Shown: positions 17,887 through 27,411 of the stretch, piece by piece
Position numbering within the stretch: position 1 is the first letter of the stretch
How the letters are laid out: every line of letters starts with the position of its first letter
Source: Brevundimonas sp.
GTDB taxonomy: Bacteria > Pseudomonadota > Alphaproteobacteria > Caulobacterales > Caulobacteraceae
Length of the DNA stretch: 64,000 bases
NCBI RefSeq assembly: GCF_030704825.1
Contig: NZ_JAUYNX010000016.1
Span: 62,001 to 126,000, forward strand
Direction of reading: 5' to 3'
Translations under genes and position numbers: made by a program
The notes under the pieces: generated by a model
Database searches by the model: none
What the model saw: only the letters and a program-made list of their open reading frames with translations
What the model was told of the DNA's origin: nothing

Positions 17887-18381
17887 ATGTTCATGATCGC
17901 GATGATTGCCGCTCTGGCCGCCAGTCAGCCATCCACACAGGATCCGCCAACCCCGGATATTGTCGGCCCGAGGCAGCTTTGCTTCAAATACAGCAGCTTC
18001 CTGCTCAATGAGGGCGAGCGGGTGGTCGATGTCCGCATGGGCCTGGAGGGCATGGGCATCGAAGTGGCCGGACCCCGAGGCAGCTACAGCATCCGTGAAA
18101 GCGAAATATTCGCACCAGCCAGTCTCGGCCGACGGACGCAAAGGATGGGCGGCACCTCGTACTATCGTCTTCGCGGGCCCTTACGGTACGCAGTGACGGG
18201 CCGCACCGACTACTCGCCAGCCAGAGACACTCTGGTGCTCTGGCTGTCCGGGTCCGCGTTCACAGGTCAACCAGACGACGCATCCATCTACACCCGCGTC
18301 ACCATAGCCGATCCCGCGCCGCTGCATTGCGATCACCGCTACCTGTATGGGTGGGATGTGGCGCTCGACAACGACGAGTGA
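17887..18381 (+). CDS. exported protein of unknown function
   Basis: A 164-residue protein that I do not recognise. A short hydrophobic N-terminus (MFMIAMIAALAASQP) looks like a signal peptide; the mature part is beta-rich with two cysteines (LCFKYSSF and LHCDHRYLYGW), plausible for one disulfide. The ATG at 17887 follows a purine-poor leader (GGCGAC), so the start is not firm, and an in-frame upstream start at 17818 exists. It ends 27 nt before the convergent erpA. Confidence 0.6.
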   Translation: MFMIAMIAALAASQPSTQDPPTPDIVGPRQLCFKYSSFLLNEGERVVDVRMGLEGMGIEVAGPRGSYSIRESEIFAPASLGRRTQRMGGTSYYRLRGPLRYAVTGRTDYSPARDTLVLWLSGSAFTGQPDDASIYTRVTIADPAPLHCDHRYLYGWDVALDNDE

Positions 18382-18408
18382 GAAAGGCCGCCGCCTTCCG
18401 CCGGCCGC

Positions 18409-18786
18409 TCAGATCGAGAAGCTGACGCCGCAGCCGCAGCTGGAGGCCGCGTTCGGATTGCGCACCACGAACTGGGCCCCCGCCAGATCGTCGACGAAGG
18501 CGATCTCGGAGCCCTTGAGGAAGGGCAGGGAGACGGCGTCCACCAACGCCGCCTGGCCGTCGGCCTCGATGCGCAGGTCGTCGGCCTCGGCGGCCTCGAC
18601 CAGCTCGAAGCGGTACTGGAAGCCCGAGCAGCCGCCGCCGTCGACCGCGACGCGCAGCAGGACCGGATGGCCCTCGGCCGCGCCCAGCTGGGCCAGCCGC
18701 TTCGCGGCGCTGTCGGACAGAGTCAGGCCGTGACCGCCGGCGGACGGCGATATCTGGAAGGCGGGGGCGGATTGGACGCTGCTCAC
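18409..18786 (-). CDS. erpA: iron-sulfur cluster insertion protein ErpA
   Basis: A 125-residue A-type Fe-S carrier. The HesB/IscA motifs are intact: [12 protein letters not shown], the first cysteine in [28 protein letters not shown] and the C-terminal pair [11 protein letters not shown]. The C-x-n-C-G-C pattern binds the cluster that is passed to apo-proteins. It starts with GTG at 18786 and diverges from the dNTPase gene with only 63 nt between starts, an arrangement that is common in alphaproteobacteria. The N-terminal 18 residues are an unconserved extension. Confidence 0.95.
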   Translation of the reverse strand: MSSVQSAPAFQISPSAGGHGLTLSDSAAKRLAQLGAAEGHPVLLRVAVDGGGCSGFQYRFELVEAAEADDLRIEADGQAALVDAVSLPFLKGSEIAFVDDLAGAQFVVRNPNAASSCGCGVSFSI

Positions 18787-18849
18787 AGGGGCCTATATGA
18801 GGCGCGGGCGGGCGATCGCAAAGCCCCGACCCTGAAAGAGCGGCACACC

Positions 18850-20025
18850 TTGATCCCCGAGCGCGCACCCTGGGCCGAATATCCCGAGCACAGCCGCGGC
18901 CGGCTGACGCCCGAGCCGATCAGCCGCACGCGCAACGCCTACGCCCGCGACCGCGACCGGATCATCCACTGCACCGCCTTCCGGCGCCTGAAGGAGAAGA
19001 CCCAGGTCTTCGTGGCGCACGAGGGCGACCACTATCGCACCCGCCTGACCCATTCGCTGGAGGTGGCCCAGATCGCCCGGTCGCTGGCCCACGCCCTGCG
19101 GCTGGACAGCGACCTGGCCGAGACCGTGGCCCTGGCCCACGACCTGGGCCATCCGCCGTTCGGCCACGCCGGGGAGGACGAGCTGCAGGCGCAGATGCAG
19201 CCGTGGGGCGGGTTCGACCACAACGTCCAGACCTTCCGGGTGGTGACCCGGCTGGAGCATCGCTATCCCCAGTTCGAGGGGCTGAACCTGAGCTGGGAGA
19301 CGGTCGAGGGGGTGGTCAAGCACAACGGCCCGGTCTCGCACCGGCTGGACGAGCCGGCGTGGCGGGCCATCGCCGACTATGCGCCGGGCTGGGACCTGCG
19401 GCTGGGCACCTTCGCCTCGCTGGAGGCCCAGGCGGCGGCCATCGCCGACGACATCGCCTACAACAACCACGACGTCGACGACGGAGTGCAGGCCGGGCTG
19501 TTCACCCTCGACGACCTGGCGCAGGTGCCGCTGATCGGGCCGGTGCTGCACGGGGTGCGCAAGGACTGGCCAGACATCGACGAGCGGATGATCCGCATCG
19601 AGGCCGTCCGGCGCCTGATCGGGACCATGGTCGAGGACGTGCTGGCCGAGACCGAGCGGCGGATCGAGGCCGCGAACATCCGCTCGTCCGAGGACGTCCG
19701 AACCGCCGATCGCATGCTGGTGGCGTTCTCGCCGGCCATGCTGGCCGACCTGGGCGTGCTGAGACAGTTCCTGTTCGAGCGGATGTACCGCCACTACCGC
19801 GTCAACCGCACCCGCAGCCAGGCGCGGCGCATCCTGGCTGAGATGTTCCAGCTGTTCATGGCTGATCCGGGCACCCTGCCGCCGGAATGGTCGGGCAAGG
19901 CCGGGACGACGGACGAGGCCCGCCGGGCCCGGGCTGTGTGCGACTACATCGCCGGCATGACCGACCGCTACGCCATCGAGGAGCACAGGAAGCTGTTCAG
20001 CCTCGACCTCGCCCTCGATCTGTGA
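18850..20025 (+). CDS. dgt: deoxyguanosinetriphosphate triphosphohydrolase-like protein
   Basis: A 391-residue HD-domain dNTPase. The family start [15 protein letters not shown] is followed by [30 protein letters not shown], cited in pieces: the metal-binding histidine lies in [16 protein letters not shown], the HD pair in [16 protein letters not shown], and the last aspartate in [10 protein letters not shown]. It hydrolyses dNTPs to nucleoside and triphosphate, regulating dNTP pools. No ATG is in frame near the conserved start; TTG at 18850, 9 nt after an AAAGAG site, is the best choice. The frame extends to 18667 across the erpA gene and was not used. Confidence 0.9.
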   Translation: MIPERAPWAEYPEHSRGRLTPEPISRTRNAYARDRDRIIHCTAFRRLKEKTQVFVAHEGDHYRTRLTHSLEVAQIARSLAHALRLDSDLAETVALAHDLGHPPFGHAGEDELQAQMQPWGGFDHNVQTFRVVTRLEHRYPQFEGLNLSWETVEGVVKHNGPVSHRLDEPAWRAIADYAPGWDLRLGTFASLEAQAAAIADDIAYNNHDVDDGVQAGLFTLDDLAQVPLIGPVLHGVRKDWPDIDERMIRIEAVRRLIGTMVEDVLAETERRIEAANIRSSEDVRTADRMLVAFSPAMLADLGVLRQFLFERMYRHYRVNRTRSQARRILAEMFQLFMADPGTLPPEWSGKAGTTDEARRARAVCDYIAGMTDRYAIEEHRKLFSLDLALDL

Positions 20026-20100
20026 TTCGAAAGCCGGGCTGGGCGGGTTAGGATGAGCGGTCGCGCGCCGATTCGCGCGGACCGACCGGAAGGCGCGGCC

Positions 20101-20853
20101 ATGTCCAACGAAGATCCCTATCGTCCGAACCAGGGCCGCGACCGGGGCGCCTATACGCCGCCGACCGACGACGACCTGCCGTTCAACCGCGGCGGCTACG
20201 ACCCGCGCCGGGGCGGCGGCGGGGGCGGGGCCAAGGCGCCGCCGATGACGCTGATCATCTCGGGCGTGGTGCTGCTGCTTCTGATCATCGCCGTGGTGGT
20301 CTATTACCGCGCCGGCCCCCGCTCCTCCAACGACGCTCCGCCCGCGGTGGGCGCGCCGGTCGGGCAGATGAAGGCCGACGCCCCCGTGGACGCCCAGCCG
20401 ATCGATCCGGAAGCGGGCATCGACGTCTATTCCGAGGCCGAGGCCCCGACCACCGCCCCGACCTTCACGCCGCCGCCGGAAGCCGTGCAGCCGCGCCCGG
20501 CGCCCCGGCCCGTCGAGACGGCCCCGAGGCCCGACCCGGTCGCGCCGACCCGCGGCGGGCCCGCCGTCGTGCCCGCGCCCAAGGCCGAGCCGCGGCCCGC
20601 GACCCCGGTCGGCGGAAGCTCCGGCGTGCAGATCGGCGCCTTCTCGACGCCCAGTCTGGCCGACCGCGAATTCGCCGCTGTCACGGCCCGCTATCCCCAG
20701 TTCACGGCCGGCGCCGACAAGCGGGTGCAGGAGGTCACCGCCTCCAACGGCTCGACCGTCTATCGCACCACCGTCACCGGCCTGAGCCGCGAACAGGCCA
20801 CCGGCCTGTGCAACGCCATCAAGGCGGGCGGCGGCGACTGTTTCGTGCGTTGA
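20101..20853 (+). CDS. SPOR-domain inner-membrane protein
   Basis: A 250-residue bitopic protein. A polar glycine-rich cytosolic stretch is followed by one transmembrane helix (LIISGVVLLLLIIAVVVYY, about residues 55-73), a long Pro/Ala-rich periplasmic linker, and a C-terminal SPOR domain (VQIGAFSTPSLADREF ... VYRTTVTGLSREQA ... CFVR). SPOR domains bind denuded peptidoglycan at division septa. The ATG at 20101 is preferred over 20053. In related genomes argS usually sits between dgt and this gene; here it is missing. It is 7 nt before nagZ, so it is part of the nagZ-scpA-scpB unit. Confidence 0.88.
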   Translation: MSNEDPYRPNQGRDRGAYTPPTDDDLPFNRGGYDPRRGGGGGGAKAPPMTLIISGVVLLLLIIAVVVYYRAGPRSSNDAPPAVGAPVGQMKADAPVDAQPIDPEAGIDVYSEAEAPTTAPTFTPPPEAVQPRPAPRPVETAPRPDPVAPTRGGPAVVPAPKAEPRPATPVGGSSGVQIGAFSTPSLADREFAAVTARYPQFTAGADKRVQEVTASNGSTVYRTTVTGLSREQATGLCNAIKAGGGDCFVR

Positions 20854-20860
20854 CCCATCG

Positions 20861-21910
20861 GTGACCTCGGCGGCGATCTACGGCTGTAGCGGCCATCGGC
20901 TGACGGAGGCGGAACGCGCCTTCTTCGCCGAGGCGGGGCCGTGGGGCTTCATCCTGTTCCGCCGCAATATCGACAGCCCGGACCAGGTGCGGGCCCTGAC
21001 CGACGACCTGCGCGACTGCATCGGCGACGCGGAGGCTCCGATCCTGATCGACCAGGAAGGCGGCCGGGTGCAGCGGATGGGACCGCCGCACTGGCCGAAA
21101 TACCCGCCGGGCGAAGCGTATCTGAAGGCGACGAACGATCCGCTTGCGGCGCGCGAACTGGTGCGGCTGGGCGCGCGGCTGATGGCGCATGACCTGAAGG
21201 CCGTGGGGATCACCGTCGACTGCCTGCCCGTGCTCGACGTCCCGGTGCCCGGCGCCCACGACATCATCGGCGACCGGGCCTACGCCCGTGATCCCGCCAC
21301 GGTGGCGCAGCTGGGCCGGGCGGCGGCGGAAGGCCTGCTGGCGGGAGGCGTCCTGCCGGTGATCAAGCACATGCCGGGCCATGGCCGGGCCTTCGCCGAC
21401 AGCCACCACGACCTGCCGGTGGTGCATGCCGATCTGGCGACCCTGGACGGCTGGGATTTCGCGCCGTTCAAGGCCCTGTCGGACATGCCGCTGGCCATGA
21501 CCGCCCATGTGGTGTTCGACGCCATCGATCCGAAACGCCCGGCGACGACCTCGAGGAAGGCGATCCGGCTGATGCGGGATCATCTCGGCTTCGGCGGGCT
21601 GATCATGACCGATGACCTGTCGATGAAGGCGCTGTCGGGCTCCCTGGAGGAAAGGGCCGAGGCCTCGCTGGCCGCCGGGTGCGACGTCGTCCTGCACTGC
21701 AACGGCGACCTCGACGAGATGCGGCAGGTGGCTGGGGGCGTCGGCAAGCTGAAGGGCAAGGCGGGCAAGCGGGCCGCGGCGGCGCTGGCGCGGATCGTCG
21801 GGGAACCGGAGCCGCTGGACGAGCGCGAGGCGCGCGACCGGTTCGCCGCCCTGCTGGCGGGACGGATGGACGCCGCGAAGGGCCCGGACGTCGGGGAAGC
21901 GCAGGCTTGA
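20861..21910 (+). CDS. nagZ: beta-N-acetylhexosaminidase (peptidoglycan recycling)
   Basis: A 349-residue GH3 enzyme starting at GTG. GFILFRRNIDSPDQVRAL, LIDQEGGRVQRM, the catalytic loop VIKHMPGHGRAFADSHHDLP (His as general acid/base) and the nucleophile region GLIMTDDLSMKAL are all present. It removes N-acetylglucosamine from cell-wall muropeptides in the cytosol. Co-transcription with the SPOR gene upstream (7 nt) and scpA downstream (4 nt) is expected; this order is conserved in alphaproteobacteria. Confidence 0.94.
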   Translation: MTSAAIYGCSGHRLTEAERAFFAEAGPWGFILFRRNIDSPDQVRALTDDLRDCIGDAEAPILIDQEGGRVQRMGPPHWPKYPPGEAYLKATNDPLAARELVRLGARLMAHDLKAVGITVDCLPVLDVPVPGAHDIIGDRAYARDPATVAQLGRAAAEGLLAGGVLPVIKHMPGHGRAFADSHHDLPVVHADLATLDGWDFAPFKALSDMPLAMTAHVVFDAIDPKRPATTSRKAIRLMRDHLGFGGLIMTDDLSMKALSGSLEERAEASLAAGCDVVLHCNGDLDEMRQVAGGVGKLKGKAGKRAAAALARIVGEPEPLDEREARDRFAALLAGRMDAAKGPDVGEAQA

Positions 21911-21914
21911 TCCC

Positions 21915-22736
21915 ATGACCGACGCCTTCCAGCCCAATCTGGACTTCACCGCCGCCGAACAGGTCGACGCGCGGGAGGCCTTCGTCGTCGATCTGGAGGG
22001 CTACGAGGGGCCTCTGCATGTGCTGCTGGCGCTGGCGCGGACGCAGAAGGTCGATCTGCTCAAGCTGTCGATCACCCGGCTGGCGGAACAGTATCTGGCC
22101 TTCGTGCACGAGGCGCGGCGGCGGAATTTCTCGCTCGCGGCCGACTATCTCGTGATGGCCTCGTGGCTGGCCTATCTGAAGTCGCGCCTGCTGCTGCCGC
22201 GCACCGACAAGGGCAAGGGCGACGAAATGCCCGCCGAGGAGATGGCCGCGGCCCTGGCCTTCCGGCTGCAGAAGCTGGAGGCGATGCGCAAGGCGGTCGA
22301 GGCCATCACCGCCCGGCCCCAGCTGAAGCGCGACGTCTTCACCCGCGGCGATCCCGAGGCGACGGTGATCGTGCCGTCCGATCGCGTCGACGCCAGCCTG
22401 TACGAACTGATGGCGGCCTATGTGACCCAGCGCCGGCGCGAGGAGCAGCGCCACTACAACCCCGGCCAGCGGGTCGAGGCCTTCGGCCTGGAGGCGGCGC
22501 GCGACTGGCTGCGCGATATCCTGCCCCGGCTTGAGGAGTGGACGCCGCTGGAACGGGTGGCCCCGGAACGGCGCGCCGACGACGGCCCGACCCAGGCCAG
22601 CTTTACCGCCTCGACCCTGTCGGCCAGTCTGGAGCTGGTCAAGGAGGGAGCGATGGACGTGAAACAGGCCGAGGCCTTCGCCGACCTGTATCTGAAGCGG
22701 CGCGGGCGGGGTCAGCCGCTGGAGCTTGTGCCATGA
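21915..22736 (+). CDS. scpA: segregation and condensation protein A
   Basis: A 273-residue kleisin. The N-terminal domain is typical (FVVDLEGYEGPLHVLLALARTQKVDLLKLSI, shown in part, then ITRLAEQYLAF and DYLVMASWLAYLKSRLLLP). A charged linker follows and the C-terminal winged-helix part ends VKQAEAFADLYLKRRG. ScpA bridges the SMC head domains and, with ScpB, forms the condensin complex for chromosome segregation. The stop overlaps the scpB start by 4 nt (ATGA). Confidence 0.95.
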   Translation: MTDAFQPNLDFTAAEQVDAREAFVVDLEGYEGPLHVLLALARTQKVDLLKLSITRLAEQYLAFVHEARRRNFSLAADYLVMASWLAYLKSRLLLPRTDKGKGDEMPAEEMAAALAFRLQKLEAMRKAVEAITARPQLKRDVFTRGDPEATVIVPSDRVDASLYELMAAYVTQRRREEQRHYNPGQRVEAFGLEAARDWLRDILPRLEEWTPLERVAPERRADDGPTQASFTASTLSASLELVKEGAMDVKQAEAFADLYLKRRGRGQPLELVP

Positions 22737-23392
22737 TCCAGTTCGCACCCGACCACGGAGAGATCGAGCGCCGCGTCGAGGCCCTGCTGTTCGCCGCGGC
22801 GGGCCCGCTGTCGGCGGCCGAGATCGCGCGCCGCCTGCCCGAGGGCGCGGACGTGGGCGGGGCCATCTCGGCCCTGCGCGAGCGCTATCAGGGGCGGGGC
22901 GTCGAGCTGGAATGCGTCGCCGACCGCTGGCGCTTCCGCACCGCCCCGGACCTGTCCTTCCTGATGACCGAGGAGCGCGAGGAGCCGCGGCGGCTGTCGA
23001 AGGCCGCGCTGGAGACCCTGGCCATCATCGCCTACCATCAGCCCTGCACCCGGGCCGAGATCGAGAGCGTGCGCGGGGTCTCCCTGTCCAAGGGCACCCT
23101 GGACCTGCTGCTGGAGATGGGTTTCGTGCGGTTGCGCGGTCGGCGGCGGACGCCGGGGCGGCCGGTGACCTACGGCACCGCCGACCGGTTCCTGGAGCAT
23201 TTCGGCCTGTCCAACCTGTACGACCTGCCGGGCGTGCAGGAGATGAAGGCGGCCGGCCTGCTGGACCTGTCGATCCCGGTCGGCTTCGAGGTGCCGGATC
23301 CGTCGCGGGCCACGGACGGCGACGACGAGCCCCTGCTGCCCGGCGAGGAGGACGCTCCCGAGTTCGCCCGGGATTTCGTGGCCGAGGATTGA
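22733..23392 (+). CDS. scpB: segregation and condensation protein B
   Basis: A 219-residue protein with two winged-helix domains: ERRVEALLFAAAGPLSAAEIA at the start and LSKAALETLAIIAYHQPCTRAEIESVRGV in the second domain (partly shown), with the YGTADRFLEHFGLSNLYDLP signature near the end. It partners ScpA in the SMC condensin complex. An acidic C-terminal tail (DGDDEPLLPGEEDAPE) follows. The family gene tatA usually comes next in alphaproteobacteria; here a palindromic repeat and murC follow instead. Confidence 0.95.
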   Translation: MIQFAPDHGEIERRVEALLFAAAGPLSAAEIARRLPEGADVGGAISALRERYQGRGVELECVADRWRFRTAPDLSFLMTEEREEPRRLSKAALETLAIIAYHQPCTRAEIESVRGVSLSKGTLDLLLEMGFVRLRGRRRTPGRPVTYGTADRFLEHFGLSNLYDLPGVQEMKAAGLLDLSIPVGFEVPDPSRATDGDDEPLLPGEEDAPEFARDFVAED

Positions 23393-23396
23393 CTGG

Positions 23397-23571
23397 TCCT
23401 TCTCCCCTTGCGGGAGAAGGTGGCAGCCCGAAGGGCTGAGGATGAGGGGTCGGGCGGTGTCCGACGATTGGCTTCAGGGTCGCGCGAAGTCCACGCGCAT
23501 CAGTCCGACGCTGGTGTGATCCCTCATCCGACCCGCTGCGCGGGCCACCTTCTCCCGCAAGGGGAGAAGGA
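23397..23571. repeat. paired intergenic palindromic repeat (MITE/REP-like)
   Basis: Two inverted copies of one unit, about 50 nt each, frame a 71-nt spacer. The left arm (23397-23449) begins TCCTTCTCCCCTTGCGGGAG; the right arm (23521-23571) is its reverse complement over 28 nt, then diverges but again ends in GATGAGGG. Each arm has its own small hairpin (GCCCGAAGGGC on the left, CCCGCTGCGCGGG on the right), giving a cruciform-like structure. Such elements are abundant in high-GC alphaproteobacteria. It sits exactly at the scpB/murC junction. Confidence 0.85.
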
Positions 23572-23610
23572 TCAACTTGCGCCGCCGCACCCGTTTGCTA
23601 AGGCGCTTGG

Positions 23611-25041
23611 ATGATCGCTCGCCTTCGCCCCGTACCCTTCGACCTCGGCCCCGTCCATTTCGTGGGCATAGGCGGCATCGGCATGAGCGGCATCGCCGAG
23701 ATCATGCTCAAGATCGGCTATTCGGTGCAGGGCTCGGACGCGAAGGCCAGCGCCAACACCGAGCGGCTGGAGAAGCTGGGCGCGAAAATCTTCATCGGCC
23801 ACGACGCGGCCCACGTCGGCGACAGCGTTTCGGCCGTGGTCTATTCGACCGCGGTCAAGGCGGCCAATCCCGAGATGGTCGCCGCCCGCGAACGCCGCAT
23901 CCCGCTGGTGCGCCGGGCCGAGATGCTGGCCGAGCTGATGCGGCTGCAGTTCTCGATCGCGGTCGGGGGCACCCACGGCAAGACCACGACGACCTCGATG
24001 GTGGCGGCGATCCTCGACGCCGGCGGACTGGATCCGACGGTGGTCAACGGCGGCATCATCAACGCCTATGGCACCAACGCCAAGGTCGGCGACGGCGACT
24101 GGATCGTGGTCGAGGCCGACGAGAGCGACGGCAGCTTCCTGCGCCTCAAGTCGACCGTGGCCATCGTCACCAACATCGACCCCGAGCACCTCGACCACTA
24201 CGGCGACTTCGACGGGGTGAGGAAGGCGTTCGTCGACTTCGTCGAGAACATCCCCTTCTACGGCTTCGCCGCCGTCTGTCTGGATCATCCCGAGGTGCAG
24301 CGGCTGGTGGCCTCGATCGATAACCGCCGGCTGGTGACCTACGGGGTCAATCCGCAGGCCATGGTCCGGGCCGACAATGTCGAGATGAAGCCCGACGGCT
24401 GCCGCTTCGACGTGGTGATCCAGAAGCAGGGCCTCGCCGCCCTCGACGAACCGACCCGGATCGAGGGCCTGCACCTGCCCATGGCCGGCTGGCACAATGT
24501 CTCCAACGCCCTGGCCGCCATCGCCGTGGCGCGCGAGCTGGACGTCTCGGACGAGGCCATCAAGGCGGGTCTCGCCGGCTTCGGCGGCGTGCGGCGGCGC
24601 TTCACCACCACGGGTGTCGTAGGTGGCGTGCGCATCGTCGATGACTACGGCCACCACCCGGTCGAGATCGCCGCCGTGCTCAAGGCCGCGCGTCAGGTCG
24701 CCGAGGGTCGCGTCATCGCCGTGGTCCAGCCGCACCGCTTCACCCGGCTGGAATCCCTGATGGAGGAGTTCTCGACGTGTTTTTCGGACGCCGATGCGGT
24801 GTTCGTGGCCGACGTCTACGCCGCCGGCGAGACGCTGATCGAGGGCGTGGACAAGAACGCCCTGGTCGAGGGCATCCGGCGGTTTGGGCACCGGTCGGTG
24901 CAGGCCCTGGACAGCGTCGAGGCCCTGCCCGGCGTGATCGCCGCCGAGGCGAAGCCCGGCGATCTGGTGGTGCTGCTGGGGGCCGGGGACATCACCCAGT
25001 GGGCCTACGCCCTGCCGGGGCAGCTGGAGGCGCTCGCTTGA
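23611..25041 (+). CDS. murC: UDP-N-acetylmuramate--L-alanine ligase
   Basis: A 476-residue Mur ligase of normal length: UDP-binding [18 protein letters not shown] at 14-31, the ATP loop [42 protein letters not shown], and the C-terminal [13 protein letters not shown] and QPHRFTR. It adds L-Ala to UDP-MurNAc in the cytosol. It opens a murC-murB-DUF5946-ddl-ftsQ-ftsA run. The genes normally upstream (murG, ftsW and others) are absent here; a palindromic repeat separates it from scpB. The stop overlaps the murB start (TTGA). Confidence 0.97.
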   Translation: MIARLRPVPFDLGPVHFVGIGGIGMSGIAEIMLKIGYSVQGSDAKASANTERLEKLGAKIFIGHDAAHVGDSVSAVVYSTAVKAANPEMVAARERRIPLVRRAEMLAELMRLQFSIAVGGTHGKTTTTSMVAAILDAGGLDPTVVNGGIINAYGTNAKVGDGDWIVVEADESDGSFLRLKSTVAIVTNIDPEHLDHYGDFDGVRKAFVDFVENIPFYGFAAVCLDHPEVQRLVASIDNRRLVTYGVNPQAMVRADNVEMKPDGCRFDVVIQKQGLAALDEPTRIEGLHLPMAGWHNVSNALAAIAVARELDVSDEAIKAGLAGFGGVRRRFTTTGVVGGVRIVDDYGHHPVEIAAVLKAARQVAEGRVIAVVQPHRFTRLESLMEEFSTCFSDADAVFVADVYAAGETLIEGVDKNALVEGIRRFGHRSVQALDSVEALPGVIAAEAKPGDLVVLLGAGDITQWAYALPGQLEALA

Positions 25042-25940
25042 TCGCCCTGCCGGAAGTGCGCGGAAAGCTGCTGCGCGACGAACCGTTGGGGCCGTTCACC
25101 TGGTTTCGGGTCGGCGGTAACGCGGACGTCCTGTTCATTCCGGCCGACGGCGACGATCTGGCCGACTTCCTCAAGGTGCTGGACCCGGCCGTGCCGGTGA
25201 CGGTGCTGGGCGTGGGCTCCAACGTCATCGTCCGCGACGGCGGCGTCGAGGGCGTGGTCGTGCGGCTGGCTGGACGACCCTTCGCCGGGATCACGACGGA
25301 GGGTGATATGATCACCGCCGGCGCGGGCGCGCTGGACTCCCTGGTCGCCCGGGCTTCGGCGAAAGCCGGGCTGGGCGGGCTGGAATTCTACGCCGGCATC
25401 CCCGGCACGATCGGCGGCGCGCTGACCATGAACGCCGGCTGCTATGGCGCCGAGACGAAGGACATTCTGGTCTCGGCCCGAGGCCTCACGCGGTCGGGCG
25501 AGCGGGTCGACTATGCGCTGGCCGACTTCGGTTACACCTATCGCCACTCCGAGGCGCCGGCCGACATCATCTGGATCGAGGCGACCTTCCGCGGGACGCC
25601 CGACGATCCCGAGACCGTGGCGGCGAAGATCGCCGAAATCACTTCGCGCCGCGAACTGACCCAGCCGATCCGCGAGAAAACCGGCGGCTCGACCTTCAAG
25701 AACCCGCCCGGCCATTCGTCATGGAAGCTGGTCGACGAGGCCGGCTGGCGCGGCAAGCTGTTCAAGGCCACCGGAGGCGGGGCCATGTTCAGCGAGCTGC
25801 ATTCCAACTTCATGATCAACCCCGGGGAGGCGACCGCCGCCGACATCGAGGGACTGGGCGACGCCGTGCGGGCCGACGTGCTGGCGAAGACGGGCGTCCA
25901 GCTGGACTGGGAGATCAGGCGCATTGGCCGGCCCGGCTGA
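25038..25940 (+). CDS. murB: UDP-N-acetylenolpyruvoylglucosamine reductase
   Basis: A 300-residue FAD enzyme with [30 protein letters not shown] and [20 protein letters not shown] for flavin binding, GSTFKNPPG with the catalytic serine and LHSNFMIN with the glutamate side later on. It makes UDP-MurNAc from the enolpyruvyl precursor with NADPH. The family expects about 300 residues; the start is a TTG whose last bases form the murC stop (TTGA), which gives the right length, while the 387-residue frame from 24777 runs inside murC. Its 3' end overlaps the next gene by 17 nt. Confidence 0.93.
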   Translation: MIALPEVRGKLLRDEPLGPFTWFRVGGNADVLFIPADGDDLADFLKVLDPAVPVTVLGVGSNVIVRDGGVEGVVVRLAGRPFAGITTEGDMITAGAGALDSLVARASAKAGLGGLEFYAGIPGTIGGALTMNAGCYGAETKDILVSARGLTRSGERVDYALADFGYTYRHSEAPADIIWIEATFRGTPDDPETVAAKIAEITSRRELTQPIREKTGGSTFKNPPGHSSWKLVDEAGWRGKLFKATGGGAMFSELHSNFMINPGEATAADIEGLGDAVRADVLAKTGVQLDWEIRRIGRPG

Positions 25941-26424
25941 CATCGCCGTCTGCCCGGGCTGCGGCTCGCGCCTGCCGGCCGTCGAGGGGCCGGTCCACGC
26001 CTATATGACGTCGTCGCCGGCCTGCTGGGCGGCGTTCAACACGGTGATGGCGCGGGAATATTCGGATCCCGGCCTGATGGCGGTGCACCGGCTCAGCGTC
26101 GACGCCTGGGCCGTGCAGCATCCCGGCGACGGCTCGCGCCGGGCGATCCAGTCGGTCGGCCTGCATCTGGCGAGGCTCATGGTCCAGCTCGACCAGGGCC
26201 TGGAAGGGGAGGCCGCCAACGCCGCCATGCTGGCCTTCGCCGCCCGCAAGGCGGAGCTGCCCGAACTGCCGCCGCGCCCCGTCTATGCCCTGACCGTGGC
26301 GGATGTCGTGGGCGCCGAAGCCCCTGAAGCGCACGCCGCCGCCGTGCGTCGCTGGGCCGAGGCGGTATGGGCCGACTGGTCTGACTGCCACGACTTTATC
26401 CGGCGGTGGGCGCATCAAGGTTGA
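25924..26424 (+). CDS. DUF5946 family protein
   Basis: A 166-residue cytosolic protein of DUF5946. An N-terminal zinc-ribbon-like CPGCGSRLP is followed by the family core [25 protein letters not shown], here abbreviated, then [14 protein letters not shown] and [17 protein letters not shown] ([16 protein letters not shown]). The function is unknown. It starts at a TTG inside the murB 3' end (17-nt overlap), which suggests translational coupling within the mur/fts run and explains its conserved location next to ddl in related genomes. Confidence 0.75.
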   Translation: MAGPADIAVCPGCGSRLPAVEGPVHAYMTSSPACWAAFNTVMAREYSDPGLMAVHRLSVDAWAVQHPGDGSRRAIQSVGLHLARLMVQLDQGLEGEAANAAMLAFAARKAELPELPPRPVYALTVADVVGAEAPEAHAAAVRRWAEAVWADWSDCHDFIRRWAHQG

Positions 26425-26475
26425 GGCGTTGTTAAGGACATTCGCCGCAACAGATCGGTTGATCCGGAGTCCGTC

Positions 26476-27411
26476 ATGAGCCGCCCCTTTTCCGAGTTGC
26501 ACGTCGCCGTCCTGATGGGCGGGCTGTCGTCCGAACGGGAGGTGTCCCTGAGCTCGGGAAAGATGTGCGCCGACGCCCTGGAAGGGCAGGTCCGCAAGGT
26601 CAGCCGCGTCGACGCCGGGCGCGATCTGGCCCAGGTGCTGGCCGATCTGAAACCCGACGTCGTCTTCAACGCCCTGCACGGCGAATGGGGCGAGGACGGC
26701 TGCGTCCAGGGCGTGCTGGAGACGCTGGGCCTTCCCTACACCCACTCCGGCGTCCTGGCCTCGGCCCTGGCCATGGACAAGGAGAAGTCCAAGGCCGTGC
26801 TCGCGGCGGCGGGGGTCGTGGTGCCGGGCGGCGGCCTGTTCGACCGGCATGAGGTGGCCCGGAGCCATGTGCTTCCGCCGCCCTATGTGATCAAGCCGAA
26901 CGCCGAGGGCTCCTCGGTCGGGGTCTATCTGGTTCGCGAGGGCGAGCCGCCGTGCCCGGCGCCGGGCGAGGCCGGCTGGACCTGGGGCGAGCAGGTCATG
27001 GTCGAGCCCTTCATCGCCGGCAAGGAGCTGGCCGTCACCGTGCTCGGTGAAAAGTCCGGGCCGCGCGCCCTGACCATCACCGACATCACGCCGGCCAAGG
27101 GCTTCTACGACTATGAGGCCAAATACGCGCCGGGCGGCTCCAGCCACGTGCTGCCGGCCGTCCTGCCGCCCCATGTGTTCGAGCGGGCGCTGCGCGAATC
27201 GGAGCTGGCGCACACGGCCATGGGCTGCCGCGGCGTGTCGCGATCGGACTTTCGTTATGACGATATTAAGGACGAACTGGTCCTTCTGGAGGTCAATACC
27301 CAGCCCGGCATGACGCCGACCTCGCTCAGTCCCGAGCAGGCCGCCCACGTCGGGATGGACTACAAGGCCTTGGTGCGGTGGATGGTGGAGGACGCCTCAT
27401 GCCCGCGGTAG
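26476..27411 (+). CDS. ddl: D-alanine--D-alanine ligase
   Basis: A 311-residue ATP-grasp enzyme: [17 protein letters not shown] near residue 12, [38 protein letters not shown], the ATP loop [16 protein letters not shown], and the catalytic [15 protein letters not shown]. It joins two D-Ala for peptidoglycan precursors. It overlaps ftsQ by 13 nt, the typical ddl-ftsQ coupling. The start is at an ATG 52 nt after DUF5946. Confidence 0.96.
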   Translation: MSRPFSELHVAVLMGGLSSEREVSLSSGKMCADALEGQVRKVSRVDAGRDLAQVLADLKPDVVFNALHGEWGEDGCVQGVLETLGLPYTHSGVLASALAMDKEKSKAVLAAAGVVVPGGGLFDRHEVARSHVLPPPYVIKPNAEGSSVGVYLVREGEPPCPAPGEAGWTWGEQVMVEPFIAGKELAVTVLGEKSGPRALTITDITPAKGFYDYEAKYAPGGSSHVLPAVLPPHVFERALRESELAHTAMGCRGVSRSDFRYDDIKDELVLLEVNTQPGMTPTSLSPEQAAHVGMDYKALVRWMVEDASCPR

